Origin: JAICUY01 sp963716585
Lineage (GTDB): Bacteria > Chloroflexota > Limnocylindria > QHBO01
Direction of reading: 5' to 3'
NCBI GenBank assembly: GCA_963716585.1
Contig: CAVQTN010000004.1
Coordinates: 744,001-808,000, forward strand
Length of the DNA: 64,000 bases
Shown here: positions 18,534 through 27,702 of the stretch, piece by piece
Layout of the letters: every line of letters starts with the position of its first letter
Position numbering within the stretch: position 1 is the first letter of the stretch
Position numbers and translations under genes: made by a program
Notes under the pieces: generated by a model
What the model was told of the DNA's origin: nothing
What the model saw: the letters and a program-made list of their open reading frames with translations, nothing else
Databases searched by the model: none

Positions 18534-19151
18534 TCAACGTACGGCCTGGCGGTTGGGAACGTAAGGTGCCGTCCGGCCCGATTGCGGGACCCACGGGCCT
18601 ACATTGGCCATGCCGTTCGGCATACCCACGTTCGAGCCGTCCGGGGCGATAGCTACCTCGATCTCGAGTGCGTCAACGCCCGCGCCTGCCGAAAGCCGAT
18701 GGTGCGGGAGGCCCGCGCCGAGCAGGAGTCGATGGATCGCGGCATTGTCGGCAAACATCGACGCGACCAGCCGCCGGATGCCGAGACGGCGGGCCGCCAC
18801 GATGACGCCGCGCAGCAACGCCCTCCCAACCCCGCGACCCTGGTAGCGGTCGGCGACGGCGAAGGCAACCTCGGCGACGCCGGCTGCCAGTAGCGGCATG
18901 CAGGCATGGCCAACAATCGCGCCATCGTGAGGCCCCGGTTCGCACAGTACGGCAACCATCCCGTGCTCCTTGGCGAAGCATCGCGCCTGGTGCCCGGTGA
19001 GCCCGCGCGCCATGCCCAGGAAGCGCCGGCGTCGGCTCTCGGGAGACAGATCGGCGTAGAACGCGCGCAACGCGTCGGCGTCGCCGGGCTCGATCGCGCG
19101 AAGCAGGACTGATCTGCCCGCGCTGATGCCGATCCTGTCCGTTGTGTGCAT
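18534..19151 (-). CDS. GNAT family N-acetyltransferase
   Basis: A 205-residue acetyl-CoA-dependent acyltransferase. The start region LLRAIEPGDADALRAFYADLSPESRRRRFLG is the usual N-terminal strand and helix. The acetyl-CoA loop is VADRYQGRGVGRALLRGVI (motif A, Q/RxxGxG/A), followed by RRLGIRRLVASMFADNAAIHRLLLGAGL (motif B). The layout (AIEPGDADAL...ESRRRRF) is like the regulatory GNATs found fused to, or next to, CoA ligases and universal stress proteins, so lysine acetylation of a metabolic enzyme is conceivable. It is divergent from the CoA-transferase at 19258 and shares its promoter region. The acceptor is unknown. Confidence 0.85.
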   Translation of the reverse strand: MHTTDRIGISAGRSVLLRAIEPGDADALRAFYADLSPESRRRRFLGMARGLTGHQARCFAKEHGMVAVLCEPGPHDGAIVGHACMPLLAAGVAEVAFAVADRYQGRGVGRALLRGVIVAARRLGIRRLVASMFADNAAIHRLLLGAGLPHHRLSAGAGVDALEIEVAIAPDGSNVGMPNGMANVGPWVPQSGRTAPYVPNRQAVR

Positions 19152-19208
19152 GCATGGAGCGTCGGGCAAGCCGGCCTTGGCGAGAAGTGCCGAGTGGACC
19201 GCCTGGGC

Positions 19209-19222
19209 GGGACCCTTGTCGC
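19209..19222. promoter_or_regulatory. Candidate DevR-like box upstream of the CoA-transferase operon
   Basis: GGGAC-CCTT-GTCGC matches GGGAC-N4-GTCCC at nine of ten arm positions. It lies 36-49 bases before the CoA-transferase start, in the gap shared with the divergent GNAT gene. Confidence 0.4.
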
Positions 19223-19257
19223 TGACCGACGCCGATCCTCCCGCCTAGACTCGGGGC

Positions 19258-20526
19258 ATGCGCATCGTGTCTCCGTCCGAGGCAGTCGCCGGCATCGCCT
19301 CTGGCGACCAGCTGTTCGTGCATGGAGGCGCGGCGACGCCGACGGCCCTGCTTTCGGCCCTGACAGAGCGAGCACAGGAGCTCAGCGATGTCAGCGTCGT
19401 GCATTTCCACACGCAGGGTCCCGCGCCGCACCTGGCGCCCGAGATGGACGGTCACTTCAGACACAAGGCGCTCTTCATCGGTGCCAACGCGCGTCAGGCC
19501 GTGAACGAAGGTCGTGCCGACTACGTGCCGGTCTTCCTGTCGGACGTGCCGCGGCTGTTCGCCGGCCCACTCAAGCTCGACGCGGCTCTCATCAACGTGA
19601 GCCCACCCGACGTCCACGGCTTCTGCTCGCTGGGCACGTCGGTGGATGCGGCGCTGGCGGCAACGCAACATGCGCGTCGGGTGATTGCCCAGCTCAACCC
19701 ATCGATGCCGCGCACCCACGGTGACGCGTTCGTGCATATCGACCGAATCGAACTCGCTGTCGAGGTCGATCAGCCGCCACACGAGCATATCGAAGCTGAG
19801 ATCGGCGACGTGGAGCGCCGGATCGGCGAGCTGGTGGCCGAACTCGTGCCGGACGGGGCGACCCTGCAGCTCGGCATCGGCGCCATCCCGGCTGCCGTCG
19901 GGGCTGCGCTGCGCGGCAAGCGTGACCTGGGCATTCACACCGAGATGTTCACCGACGTGGTGCTCGATCTCGTCCGCCGCGGCGTCGTCAACGGCACCGC
20001 CAAGGAAGTCAATCGCGGCAAGATCGTGACGGCCTTCCTCATGGGCAGCCGCGAGCTGTATGCCTTCGTCAATGACAATCCGCTCATCGAGATGCGACCC
20101 GTCGACTACACGAACGATACCGCCGTCATTCGGCGGTTCAGGCGCATGACCGCGGTGAATTCGGCGCTATCGGTCGACCTTACCGGCCAGGTCTCGGCCG
20201 ATTCGATCGGAACGCAGTTTTATTCCGGAGTCGGCGGTCAGATGGACTTCATCCGCGGTGCCGCGCTTGCGGAGGAGGGACGCGCCATCATCGCGCTGCC
20301 CTCGACCGCTGCCGGCGGCCGCATCTCCAGGATCGTCGCCACGCTCCCGCTCGGCGCGGGAGTCGTGACCACCCGCGCCCATGTGCGAACTGTCGTCACC
20401 GAATTCGGTGTCGCGGAACTGTGGGGGCGCAGCATTCGGGAGCGTGCGCACGCGCTCAGCGCCATCGCGCATCCCAGGTTCCGTGACCAGCTGTTGGCTG
20501 AAGCCGGAGCGCTGTACCACATTTGA
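19258..20526 (+). CDS. Acetyl-CoA hydrolase/CoA-transferase (4-hydroxybutyrate CoA-transferase-like)
   Basis: A 422-residue class I CoA-transferase of the acetyl-CoA hydrolase/4-hydroxybutyrate CoA-transferase family, which moves CoA between acetyl-CoA and a carboxylate. Visible features are the N-terminal domain with VHGGAATPTALLSAL, the glycine-rich LQLGIGAIPAAVGAAL, LGIHTEMFTDVV with the expected catalytic Glu in HTEMF, and the C-terminal VVTEFGVAELWGRSIRERAHALSAIAHP. It leads directly into phosphoketolase and acetate kinase genes. In this setting it probably exchanges CoA between acetyl-CoA and acetate or another acid, completing an acetate node. The exact acceptor cannot be told from sequence. 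Confidence 0.88.
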   Translation: MRIVSPSEAVAGIASGDQLFVHGGAATPTALLSALTERAQELSDVSVVHFHTQGPAPHLAPEMDGHFRHKALFIGANARQAVNEGRADYVPVFLSDVPRLFAGPLKLDAALINVSPPDVHGFCSLGTSVDAALAATQHARRVIAQLNPSMPRTHGDAFVHIDRIELAVEVDQPPHEHIEAEIGDVERRIGELVAELVPDGATLQLGIGAIPAAVGAALRGKRDLGIHTEMFTDVVLDLVRRGVVNGTAKEVNRGKIVTAFLMGSRELYAFVNDNPLIEMRPVDYTNDTAVIRRFRRMTAVNSALSVDLTGQVSADSIGTQFYSGVGGQMDFIRGAALAEEGRAIIALPSTAAGGRISRIVATLPLGAGVVTTRAHVRTVVTEFGVAELWGRSIRERAHALSAIAHPRFRDQLLAEAGALYHI

Positions 20527-20560
20527 CGCGACCGGCCTCGCGCATGCAGGAGCCAGAACG

Positions 20561-22948
20561 ATGACGACCACCCCTCCCTCGACTGCTGACTCGCACTCCG
20601 GTTCGCTGGACGGCGTCGAGCTCGAGCGACTCGACGCCTACTGGCGCGCGGCGAACTACCTGTCCGTCGGCCAGATCTATCTCCTCGGCAACCCGCTCCT
20701 CCGCGAGCGACTGGAGCCGGACGACATCAAGCCGCGGCTGCTCGGCCATTTCGGCACGGTTCCGGGACTCAATCTGCTGTACGTCCACCTCAACCGGGTC
20801 ATCCGCCAGCGCGACCTCGACATGATCTACATCGCCGGGCCAGGCCATGGCGGCCCGGGTCTGGTGGCGAATGCGTACCTCGAGGGGACGTACAGCGAGG
20901 TGTACCCATGGATCAGCCGCGACGCCGACGGAATGGGCCGGCTGTTCCGGCAGTTCAGCTTCCCCGGTGGCATCCCGAGCCACGTCGCGCCGGAAACGCC
21001 CGGATCGATCCACGAAGGCGGCGAGCTCGGATATTCCCTGGCGCACGCCTACGGAGCCGCGTTCGACAACCCCGGCTTGATCGTTGCCTGCGTCATCGGT
21101 GACGGCGAAGCCGAGACCGGACCGCTGGCCGCGAGCTGGCATTCGAACAAGTTCGTGGACCCGCTGCGCGACGGTGCGGTCCTGCCGATCCTGCACCTCA
21201 ATGGCTACAAGATTGCGAGCCCGACTGTCCTGGCCCGAATCCCGGACGACGAGCTGCGCAAGCTCCTGGAAGGCTACGGCCACGCGGTGCACGTCGTCTC
21301 CGGCGACGACCCCATGTCTGTTCATCGAGAGCTCGCCGCGACGCTGGACGCTACCCTCGGCGAGATCGCTGCCATCCAGGAGGCGGCGCGCTCCGACCGG
21401 CTCGACGAACGACCACGCTGGCCGATGATCGTGCTCCGTACGCCCAAGGGCTGGACTGGTCCAAAGGAGGTTGACGGGCTGCCCGTCGAGGGTACCTGGC
21501 GCTCGCACCAGGTCCCGGTGGCCGACGTCCGTGAGAATCCGGGGCATCTGCGTATCCTCGAGGACTGGCTGCGGAGCTACCGCCCCGACGAGCTGTTCGA
21601 CGACGACGGGACGCTGCGACCGGAGCTTGGCGCCCTCGCGCCGGACGGCGATCGACGCATGAGCGCCAATCCACATGCCAACGGCGGCGAGCTGCTGCGC
21701 GACCTGGATCTGCCCGATTTCCGCGACTACGCGGTCAAGGTCGAACGTCCGGGCGCGACACTAAGCGAGGCGACGCGCGTGCTCGGCGAGTTCCTGCGCG
21801 ACGTCATCAAGCGCAACCCGAGCAACTTTCGGCTGATGGGACCGGACGAGACGGCCTCGAACCGGCTGAGTGCCGTCTTCGAGGCGACCGACCGCGCCTG
21901 GAGCGCCGAGACCCTGCCGTCAGACGACCACCTGGCGCCCGATGGCCGGGTGATGGAGGTGCTCTCCGAGCACCTCTGCCAGGGCTGGTTGGAGGGCTAC
22001 CTGCTCACCGGCCGCCACGGCCTCTTCAACTGCTACGAAGCCTTCATCCACATCATCGACTCGATGTTCAACCAGCACGCCAAATGGCTCAAGGTGACCC
22101 GCCAGATCGAGTGGCGCCGCCCGATCGCCTCGCTGAACTACCTCCTGTCCAGCCATGTCTGGCGCCAGGATCACAACGGCTTCAGCCACCAGGATCCAGG
22201 GTTCATCGACCATGTCGTGAACAAGAAGGCAGAGGTCATCCGCGTCTACCTCCCGCCCGACGCCAACACCCTGCTGTCTGTCGCCGATCACTGCCTGCGC
22301 AGCCGCAACTACGTCAACGTCATGGTCGCCGGGAAGCAGCCATCGCCGAACTGGCTGTCGATGGACGAGGCGGTCCTGCACTCCACGCGAGGCATCGGCA
22401 TCTGGGAGTGGGCCAGCAATGACGACGGTGGCGAGCCCGACGTGGTGATGGCCTGCGCCGGCGACGTGCCGACGCTCGAGACCCTCGCGGCGGTCGATCT
22501 GCTGCGCCAGCACCTGCCGGACGTCACGGTCAGGGTCGTCAATGCCGTGGACCTGATGCGCCTGCAGGACGCGACGGAGCATCCGCACGGGATGTCGGCG
22601 GCCGAATTCGACGCGCTGTTCACCACGGACCGACCGGTGATCTTCGCCTACCACGGCTACCCGTCGCTCATCCATCGCCTCACCTACCGCCGGACGAACC
22701 ACGCCAACCTCCATGTGCGAGGCTACAAAGAGGAGGGCACCACCACGACGCCTTTCGACATGGTGATGCTCAACGACCTCGACCGATACCACCTGGTCAT
22801 GGACGTCATCGACCGTGTACCAGGATTGGCGGATCGGGCAGGGCCGGTGCGACAGCTGATGCAGGACAAGCGCATCGACGCACGCGCATACACCCGCGAG
22901 CACGGCGAGGACATCCCCGAGGTGCGCAACTGGTCGTGGCCGACCTGA
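20561..22948 (+). CDS. xfp: Xylulose-5-phosphate/fructose-6-phosphate phosphoketolase
   Basis: A 795-residue thiamine-diphosphate enzyme that cleaves xylulose 5-phosphate (or fructose 6-phosphate) with phosphate to acetyl phosphate plus glyceraldehyde 3-phosphate (or erythrose 4-phosphate). The ATG has AGGAG eight bases upstream. Characteristic stretches are YWRAANYLSVGQIYL near the N-terminus, GPGHGGPG, RQFSFPGGIPSHVAPETPGSIHEGGELGYSL, the ThDP motif VIGDGEAETGPLAASWHSNKF, and RQIEWRRPIASLNYLLSSHVWRQDHNGFSHQDPGF. The length matches the family. The next gene is acetate kinase, overlapping by 13 bases, so acetyl phosphate is converted directly to acetate and ATP. Confidence 0.97.
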   Translation: MTTTPPSTADSHSGSLDGVELERLDAYWRAANYLSVGQIYLLGNPLLRERLEPDDIKPRLLGHFGTVPGLNLLYVHLNRVIRQRDLDMIYIAGPGHGGPGLVANAYLEGTYSEVYPWISRDADGMGRLFRQFSFPGGIPSHVAPETPGSIHEGGELGYSLAHAYGAAFDNPGLIVACVIGDGEAETGPLAASWHSNKFVDPLRDGAVLPILHLNGYKIASPTVLARIPDDELRKLLEGYGHAVHVVSGDDPMSVHRELAATLDATLGEIAAIQEAARSDRLDERPRWPMIVLRTPKGWTGPKEVDGLPVEGTWRSHQVPVADVRENPGHLRILEDWLRSYRPDELFDDDGTLRPELGALAPDGDRRMSANPHANGGELLRDLDLPDFRDYAVKVERPGATLSEATRVLGEFLRDVIKRNPSNFRLMGPDETASNRLSAVFEATDRAWSAETLPSDDHLAPDGRVMEVLSEHLCQGWLEGYLLTGRHGLFNCYEAFIHIIDSMFNQHAKWLKVTRQIEWRRPIASLNYLLSSHVWRQDHNGFSHQDPGFIDHVVNKKAEVIRVYLPPDANTLLSVADHCLRSRNYVNVMVAGKQPSPNWLSMDEAVLHSTRGIGIWEWASNDDGGEPDVVMACAGDVPTLETLAAVDLLRQHLPDVTVRVVNAVDLMRLQDATEHPHGMSAAEFDALFTTDRPVIFAYHGYPSLIHRLTYRRTNHANLHVRGYKEEGTTTTPFDMVMLNDLDRYHLVMDVIDRVPGLADRAGPVRQLMQDKRIDARAYTREHGEDIPEVRNWSWPT

Positions 22949-24027
22949 CGGCGCTGCGCATCCTGGTCCTCAATCCCGGCTCGTCCTCGCTGAAGGCGAG
23001 CGTGATCGTCGAGCCCGGTGATCGGACGGATGCAGAGCGCGAGATCGAATGGGGCGTTGACGAGAACGGGACCGATGCGCGCCTGGCGGCGCTCGACCGG
23101 CTGATCGCCGAGCTGCGGGCCGGCGAGCTCGACCTGGTCGGGTACCGGGTCGTCCACGGCGGGATGCGTTTCCGCGGGCCGACGATCGTCGATGAGGCGG
23201 TGCTCGACGTGATCGTCGAGCTGGACGAGCTCGCCCCTCTGCACAATCGCGTGGCGGTCGAGACGATCCGGGCAGCGCGACGGCTGCTGCCGGACCTCCC
23301 GCACGTCGCGTGCTTCGACACTGCCTTCCACGCCACGCTCCCCGAGGAGGCGTGGCGCTATCCGCTCCCCGGGGACTGGATCGAGCGCTGGGGCATCCGG
23401 CGCTTTGGGTTCCATGGCCTGTCGGTCGCCTGGTCCACCGAGCGAGCGGCGGCCGAGCTGCGACGCCCCGTCGAGGAGCTGCGACTGGTCGTCGCGCATC
23501 TGGGATCCGGCTGTTCGGTCACCGCGGTCAAGGGCGGAAGTTCGCTCGCCACCTCGATGGGCTACACGCCGCTCGAGGGGCTGATGATGGGAACACGTTC
23601 CGGCTCGGTCGACCCGGGGATCATCCTGTTCCTGGGCGCCAGGGGGCTGGCGATCGAGCAGCTGAGCGATGGCCTCGAACACGGCTCCGGGCTCCTGGGC
23701 GCATCCGGCACCACAGCCAGCGCAAAAGACCTTGAGGCGCAGGCGGCGGCTGGTGACGTGCCCGCGCACATGGCGATCGACATGTTCTGCCGCAGTGCGG
23801 CGGCCGGCATCGCGGCGGCCGCGACAGCACTCGACAGATGCGATGCAGTTGTCTTCACGGGCGGCATCGGCGAGCACGCCAAACGGATCCGTGACGACGT
23901 GTGCCGCCGCCTGGCCGTGATCGGCGTCGGCAAGGAGGGCGGGCCGGCAGTCCTGGTCGTCGCCGCCCGCGAGGACCTCGTCATTGCACGTTCCGCTGCG
24001 GCAGTGCTCGCCGGCTCCAAGACGTGA
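22936..24027 (+). CDS. ackA: Acetate kinase
   Basis: A 363-residue kinase making ATP and acetate from acetyl phosphate. Family motifs are VLNPGSSSLKASV (N-terminal phosphate loop), YRVVHGG, ACFDTAFHATLP, RFGFHGLS, VVAHLGSGCSV, GLMMGTRSGSVDPG (catalytic Arg) and VFTGGIGEHAKRIR. It is about 35 residues shorter than the usual 400, mainly in the central region, with all active-site motifs kept. The GTG start lies inside the end of xfp, implying translational coupling. The pair xfp-ackA gives substrate-level phosphorylation without oxidative pyruvate metabolism. A DevR-like box follows at 24046. Confidence 0.95.
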   Translation: MADLTALRILVLNPGSSSLKASVIVEPGDRTDAEREIEWGVDENGTDARLAALDRLIAELRAGELDLVGYRVVHGGMRFRGPTIVDEAVLDVIVELDELAPLHNRVAVETIRAARRLLPDLPHVACFDTAFHATLPEEAWRYPLPGDWIERWGIRRFGFHGLSVAWSTERAAAELRRPVEELRLVVAHLGSGCSVTAVKGGSSLATSMGYTPLEGLMMGTRSGSVDPGIILFLGARGLAIEQLSDGLEHGSGLLGASGTTASAKDLEAQAAAGDVPAHMAIDMFCRSAAAGIAAAATALDRCDAVVFTGGIGEHAKRIRDDVCRRLAVIGVGKEGGPAVLVVAAREDLVIARSAAAVLAGSKT

Positions 24028-24045
24028 CCAGCGGCCGCTCCGCTC

Positions 24046-24059
24046 GGGCCATTCGGCAC
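24046..24059. promoter_or_regulatory. Candidate DevR-like box upstream of a universal stress gene
   Basis: GGGCC-ATTC-GGCAC contains the 11-mer GGCCATTCGGC, repeated exactly at 28742-28752 and (reversed) at 47214-47227. It lies 62-75 bases before the stress protein start. Confidence 0.5.
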
Positions 24060-24120
24060 TGCTGGCCAGTCAGCACCACCATGGACACTTGCTCCACAAC
24101 CTGAAGTGGAGGACACGACC

Positions 24121-25059
24121 ATGCGTGTCGTACTTGCCTATGATGGCTCGCCGTGCGCGGAGGCGGCGTTGCAGCTCGCCGCACAACTGCCATGGCCGGC
24201 GCCGACGCGTCTGACCGTGGTCTCGGTCATCGACCACCGCGACATCGCCGGCTACGGCGAGGCCGCGCTGCTGTTCGCAGCGAGCGCATCGAGCGAGCAC
24301 GAGCTCGCCGCTACCGCGCAGCGTGCCTTGGACGAGGCCGCGGGAAGGCTCCGCGCTCCCGGACGCACGGTCGAGACGCGACTTGAGCACGGCCGTCCGG
24401 CCGCAACGATCGTCCGGCTCGCCGCTGAGCAGGCCACGGACCTGATCCTCGTCGGTAGCCGCGGGCTCGGTCCGTGGAGCGCCCTGCTGCTCGGCTCGGT
24501 CTCGACCGAAGTCGTCGATCATGCGCCATGCCCGGTGCTCGTCGCTCGCCATGCCGCCGTGGAGAGACTGGTGCTCGCCACCGACGGGTCGACATCGGCT
24601 TCCAGGGCGATCGATACCGTCTCGGCCTGGAAGCTGTTCACCGGCCTTCCTGCATTGGCCCTCGCGGTGAACACCGTGCGTCCACCGGCGGCGGACTGGA
24701 CGGTGGCCCTTGCCGCGGGCTGGATCGAGGATCATCCCGAAGAGCTGCGGGCCGTTGCCGACGACCAGCGACGGCTGGCCGAGCGGGCCGCCGCTCGGCT
24801 CAGCGACGCCGGGATTGACGCCGAGCCGATGGTGCACACCGGCGATGCCGCGCAGCGCATCGTCGAAGCGGCTCGCGGCGAGGGCGACCTGGTGGTGATG
24901 GGCTCGCGTGGGCTCGGCACCTTGTCGCGCCTGCTCCTGGGTAGCGTGGCCCGCAAGGTCCTGCTCCATACGCAGGCATCGGTCCTGATCGTGCGCGAGC
25001 CGCATGCGACCGCCGCGCTGCGAGCACCTGCGACAACGTCCATAGCCATGGCCCTATGA
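24121..25059 (+). CDS. Universal stress protein with tandem UspA domains
   Basis: A 312-residue protein of two Usp domains (about 1-145 and 150-295). Each begins with a phosphate-binding start (MRVVLAYDGSPCAEAAL; LVLATDGSTSASRAID) and ends with the ATP motif G-2x-G-9x-G-S (GSRGLGPWSALLLGSVSTEVV; GSRGLGTLSRLLLGSVARKVL), so ATP binding is likely in both halves. The layout and size match Rv2623-type stress proteins of the mycobacterial dormancy regulon. A GTGGAGG box precedes the ATG. The gene follows ackA and has a DevR-like box in front. It probably slows growth or protects under hypoxia; the direct target is unknown. Confidence 0.93.
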   Translation: MRVVLAYDGSPCAEAALQLAAQLPWPAPTRLTVVSVIDHRDIAGYGEAALLFAASASSEHELAATAQRALDEAAGRLRAPGRTVETRLEHGRPAATIVRLAAEQATDLILVGSRGLGPWSALLLGSVSTEVVDHAPCPVLVARHAAVERLVLATDGSTSASRAIDTVSAWKLFTGLPALALAVNTVRPPAADWTVALAAGWIEDHPEELRAVADDQRRLAERAAARLSDAGIDAEPMVHTGDAAQRIVEAARGEGDLVVMGSRGLGTLSRLLLGSVARKVLLHTQASVLIVREPHATAALRAPATTSIAMAL

Positions 25060-25123
25060 CCGATGACCGGTCCGCCCCGCTGAGGACCGAGCGCATCTGC
25101 GCAGGCCGCGGCCAGCCACCGGG

Positions 25124-27661
25124 TCAGGCGACCCAGGTCGATCCGGGCCGGACGGTGCGGACAATCTCGCCGAGCAGCGCCGGAAGCAAGGCGATCGCCG
25201 CGACGACGAGCCACTCGAGCGCCGTCAGTGGCCGCGCTCGGAACGCATCGGCCAATGCCGGAACGGCGGGGATCAAGAGTTGGACCGCGACGACGGCAAG
25301 ACAGGCCGCGACGAGTACCCAGTTCGGGCGAAGGGTATGGATGGCCTCGGTGATGCTCCGGTTCGCGTAGGCGCGAACGACCTGCCCGATGACCAGCGCC
25401 GTGTAGGCGACCCAGCGCGCTTCCTCGAACGAATCGGTCCCGACCAGCAGCACGCCGAGCGCGGCGAATGCCGTGAAGCTGCCCGCAGCCGCAATGCGAG
25501 CCAGGATCCCCATGGTCAGCAGCGGCTCCCCACGCGGGCGCGGCCGGCGGCGCATGGCATCGGGCTCCTCAGGCTCGCGCTCGAAGGCGACCGACGCCGA
25601 GAGGTCGATGAACAACTCGAGCCACAGGATCTGCAGCGGCAGCAGCGGCTGCCCAAACCCGGCGATCGTGGCGATCAGGATGAAGCCCAGCAGCGCCACG
25701 TGCGTCGAGACGAGAAAGATGAGCCCCTTCTGGACGTTGGCCACGATGCGCCGTCCCTCGCGCAGCGCGTCCATCAGAGTCGCGAACGAATCGTCGCCGA
25801 GCACCAGATCCGACGCCTCGCGGGCGACGGCCGTGCCGCTGCCCATGGCGACCGCCACGTCGGCGTTGTTCAGCGCCGGTGCGTCGTTGACGCCGTCGCC
25901 GGTGACGGCGACGGTTCGACCGGCAGCCCGGGCAAGCTTCACCAGCCGCAGCTTCTGCTCGGGAAGCGCCCGGGCGACGATGCGCAGGTCGGGCAGCAAG
26001 ACCCTCACGTCGTCGTCGTCGAGTTGCGCAAGCTGCGGCCCGGTGATCTCGCGACCGGCTGAGAGGCCGGCAGACGCCGCGATGGCCCCCGCCGTCGTGG
26101 GGTGGTCACCGGTGACGATCAGCGTCTGGATGCCGGCGCCGGCTGCCGCGGCCATCGCCTCCGGCACATCGTCGCGCAGCGCGTCAGCAAAGCACAGGGT
26201 CGCCTGGGGTCGCCACTCGCCGTTTTCCGGACGCTCGGCGAGCAGCACCAGCCGCCCACCCGCGCCAGCCTGTGCAGCCAGGAGCATCTCCCAGCGGCGC
26301 CGCTCCTCGTTCGGAAGGTTGAGGCTGAAGTCGAGCACGAACTCCGGCGCACCGAGCGTGACGTCCCGCGTTCCGCCGCGCGTCGCGACGGTCGCCTGGG
26401 AGTAGGGCCGCCCGTCGCCCGGGCCGGTGACCGTACGGCGCTCCCCCGGCTGCAACGGGATACCCCCGTCCAGCGCGGCCTCGATGGCCCGCGTGAACGA
26501 GCCACGACGTGCTGACACCGGGCTCCACGCCTCCTCCTGCGTGCGCAGGGCGTCGAGCAGCACGTCGACGCGCCGCGTGCCGCTGACGGAACCGTCAGGT
26601 GTCAGTACGTCGCGCAGTTCGAGCTGATTGCGCGTGAGCGTCCCGGTCTTGTCGGTGATGATCAGATCGACCGCACCCAACGTCTCCTGCGCCGAGAGCC
26701 GCCGCACCAGGACACCGCGCCGCAGCAGCCGAAACGCTCCCAGGCCGAGGATGACGGCCAAGAGGACCGGTGGCTCCTCGGGGATGGCCGCGATCGCCGC
26801 CGAGATGCCGGCCAGCAGGTTCGCGCCGGGTGGCTGCCCCCGCAGGAAGCCGAGGCCGACGGTGATGACGATCAACACGGTCGCCGCGACGAGCAGGATG
26901 CGAACGAGGCGGTCCAGTTCCCGTTGCAGTGGCGATCGGCCTCGGTCGGCGCGGCCGAGGCCGCCGGCGATCTTGCCAAGCTCCGTGTGCGTGCCGATGG
27001 CGACCACCAGGACCTGGCCGCGCCCCTCGACGACGCTCGTGCCTGCATAGACCATCGAGTGGCGTTCGAGCAGCGGAGTCGATGATTCGTCGGGAGCTGT
27101 GCTGACCGCCTCCGGGACCGACTCGCCGGTCAGCACGCTGCGATCGAGCAGCAGGCCGGAGGTTGCCAGGACCCGGGCATCGGCGGGCACGACATCGCCG
27201 GCGTTCAGGAGGACGACGTCACCGGGCACGACCTCGGCACCCGAGATCTCGCGGTCGCGTCCGTCACGGAGCACGTGCGCTCGGGGTGCGGCTGCCGCCT
27301 GGAGCGCCTCGAGCGCGCGCTCCGATCGGAATGTGGTGACGACGTCGGCGCTGACAATCGGGATCAGCCCGCCGAGCACAAAGAGGCCGTCTCGAACCTC
27401 GCGGAGCAGGACCGCCCCGATTCCGGCCGCGGCAAGGAGCACGATGAAGGGTTCGCTCATTGCCTCGAACAGCGCCTTCCACACCGAGGTGCGCTCGGGC
27501 TCCTCGAGCTCGTTGCGGCCGGCGACTGCCAGGCGTGCGGCTGCGGCCGAGGCCGTCAGTCCGACGGTGGGATCGACCTCCAACTCGACCGCAGCGTCGG
27601 CGACCGGGAGCGCGTGCGCGCCGGCCGCGTCAACATCGTCCCAGGTCACGAGTTCGTCCAC
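25124..27661 (-). CDS. P2-type cation-transporting ATPase (CtpF-like)
   Basis: An 845-residue P-type ATPase of the Ca2+/Mg2+/Na+-type (P2) group. It starts with the cation ATPase N-domain (LPVADAAVELEVDPTVGLTASAAAARLAVAGRNELEE). Motifs are VLTGESVPEAV (actuator), AAIPEEPPVLLAVILGLGAFRL (membrane ion site), DKTGTLTRNQLELRDV (phosphorylation), VTGDHPTT, AVTGDGVNDAPALNNADVAVAMGSGTAVAREASDLVL (hinge) and six C-terminal helices. The PEEP instead of PEGL in helix 4 makes the transported ion uncertain. It lies 41 bases behind a universal stress protein gene on the same strand. CtpF, a DosR-regulon member in Mycobacterium, has a similar neighbourhood. Confidence 0.92.
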   Translation of the reverse strand: MDELVTWDDVDAAGAHALPVADAAVELEVDPTVGLTASAAAARLAVAGRNELEEPERTSVWKALFEAMSEPFIVLLAAAGIGAVLLREVRDGLFVLGGLIPIVSADVVTTFRSERALEALQAAAAPRAHVLRDGRDREISGAEVVPGDVVLLNAGDVVPADARVLATSGLLLDRSVLTGESVPEAVSTAPDESSTPLLERHSMVYAGTSVVEGRGQVLVVAIGTHTELGKIAGGLGRADRGRSPLQRELDRLVRILLVAATVLIVITVGLGFLRGQPPGANLLAGISAAIAAIPEEPPVLLAVILGLGAFRLLRRGVLVRRLSAQETLGAVDLIITDKTGTLTRNQLELRDVLTPDGSVSGTRRVDVLLDALRTQEEAWSPVSARRGSFTRAIEAALDGGIPLQPGERRTVTGPGDGRPYSQATVATRGGTRDVTLGAPEFVLDFSLNLPNEERRRWEMLLAAQAGAGGRLVLLAERPENGEWRPQATLCFADALRDDVPEAMAAAAGAGIQTLIVTGDHPTTAGAIAASAGLSAGREITGPQLAQLDDDDVRVLLPDLRIVARALPEQKLRLVKLARAAGRTVAVTGDGVNDAPALNNADVAVAMGSGTAVAREASDLVLGDDSFATLMDALREGRRIVANVQKGLIFLVSTHVALLGFILIATIAGFGQPLLPLQILWLELFIDLSASVAFEREPEEPDAMRRRPRPRGEPLLTMGILARIAAAGSFTAFAALGVLLVGTDSFEEARWVAYTALVIGQVVRAYANRSITEAIHTLRPNWVLVAACLAVVAVQLLIPAVPALADAFRARPLTALEWLVVAAIALLPALLGEIVRTVRPGSTWVA

Positions 27662-27702
27662 ACCACGTTGCAGAGGCTAGCGCGCCGTTTCGTTTGGTCG
27701 TC

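Noticed and set aside
25068..25089. CGGTCC/GGACCG hairpin as a terminator
   Set aside because: Only a 6-bp stem with a 10-base loop and no T-tract between convergent genes; not strong enough to list.
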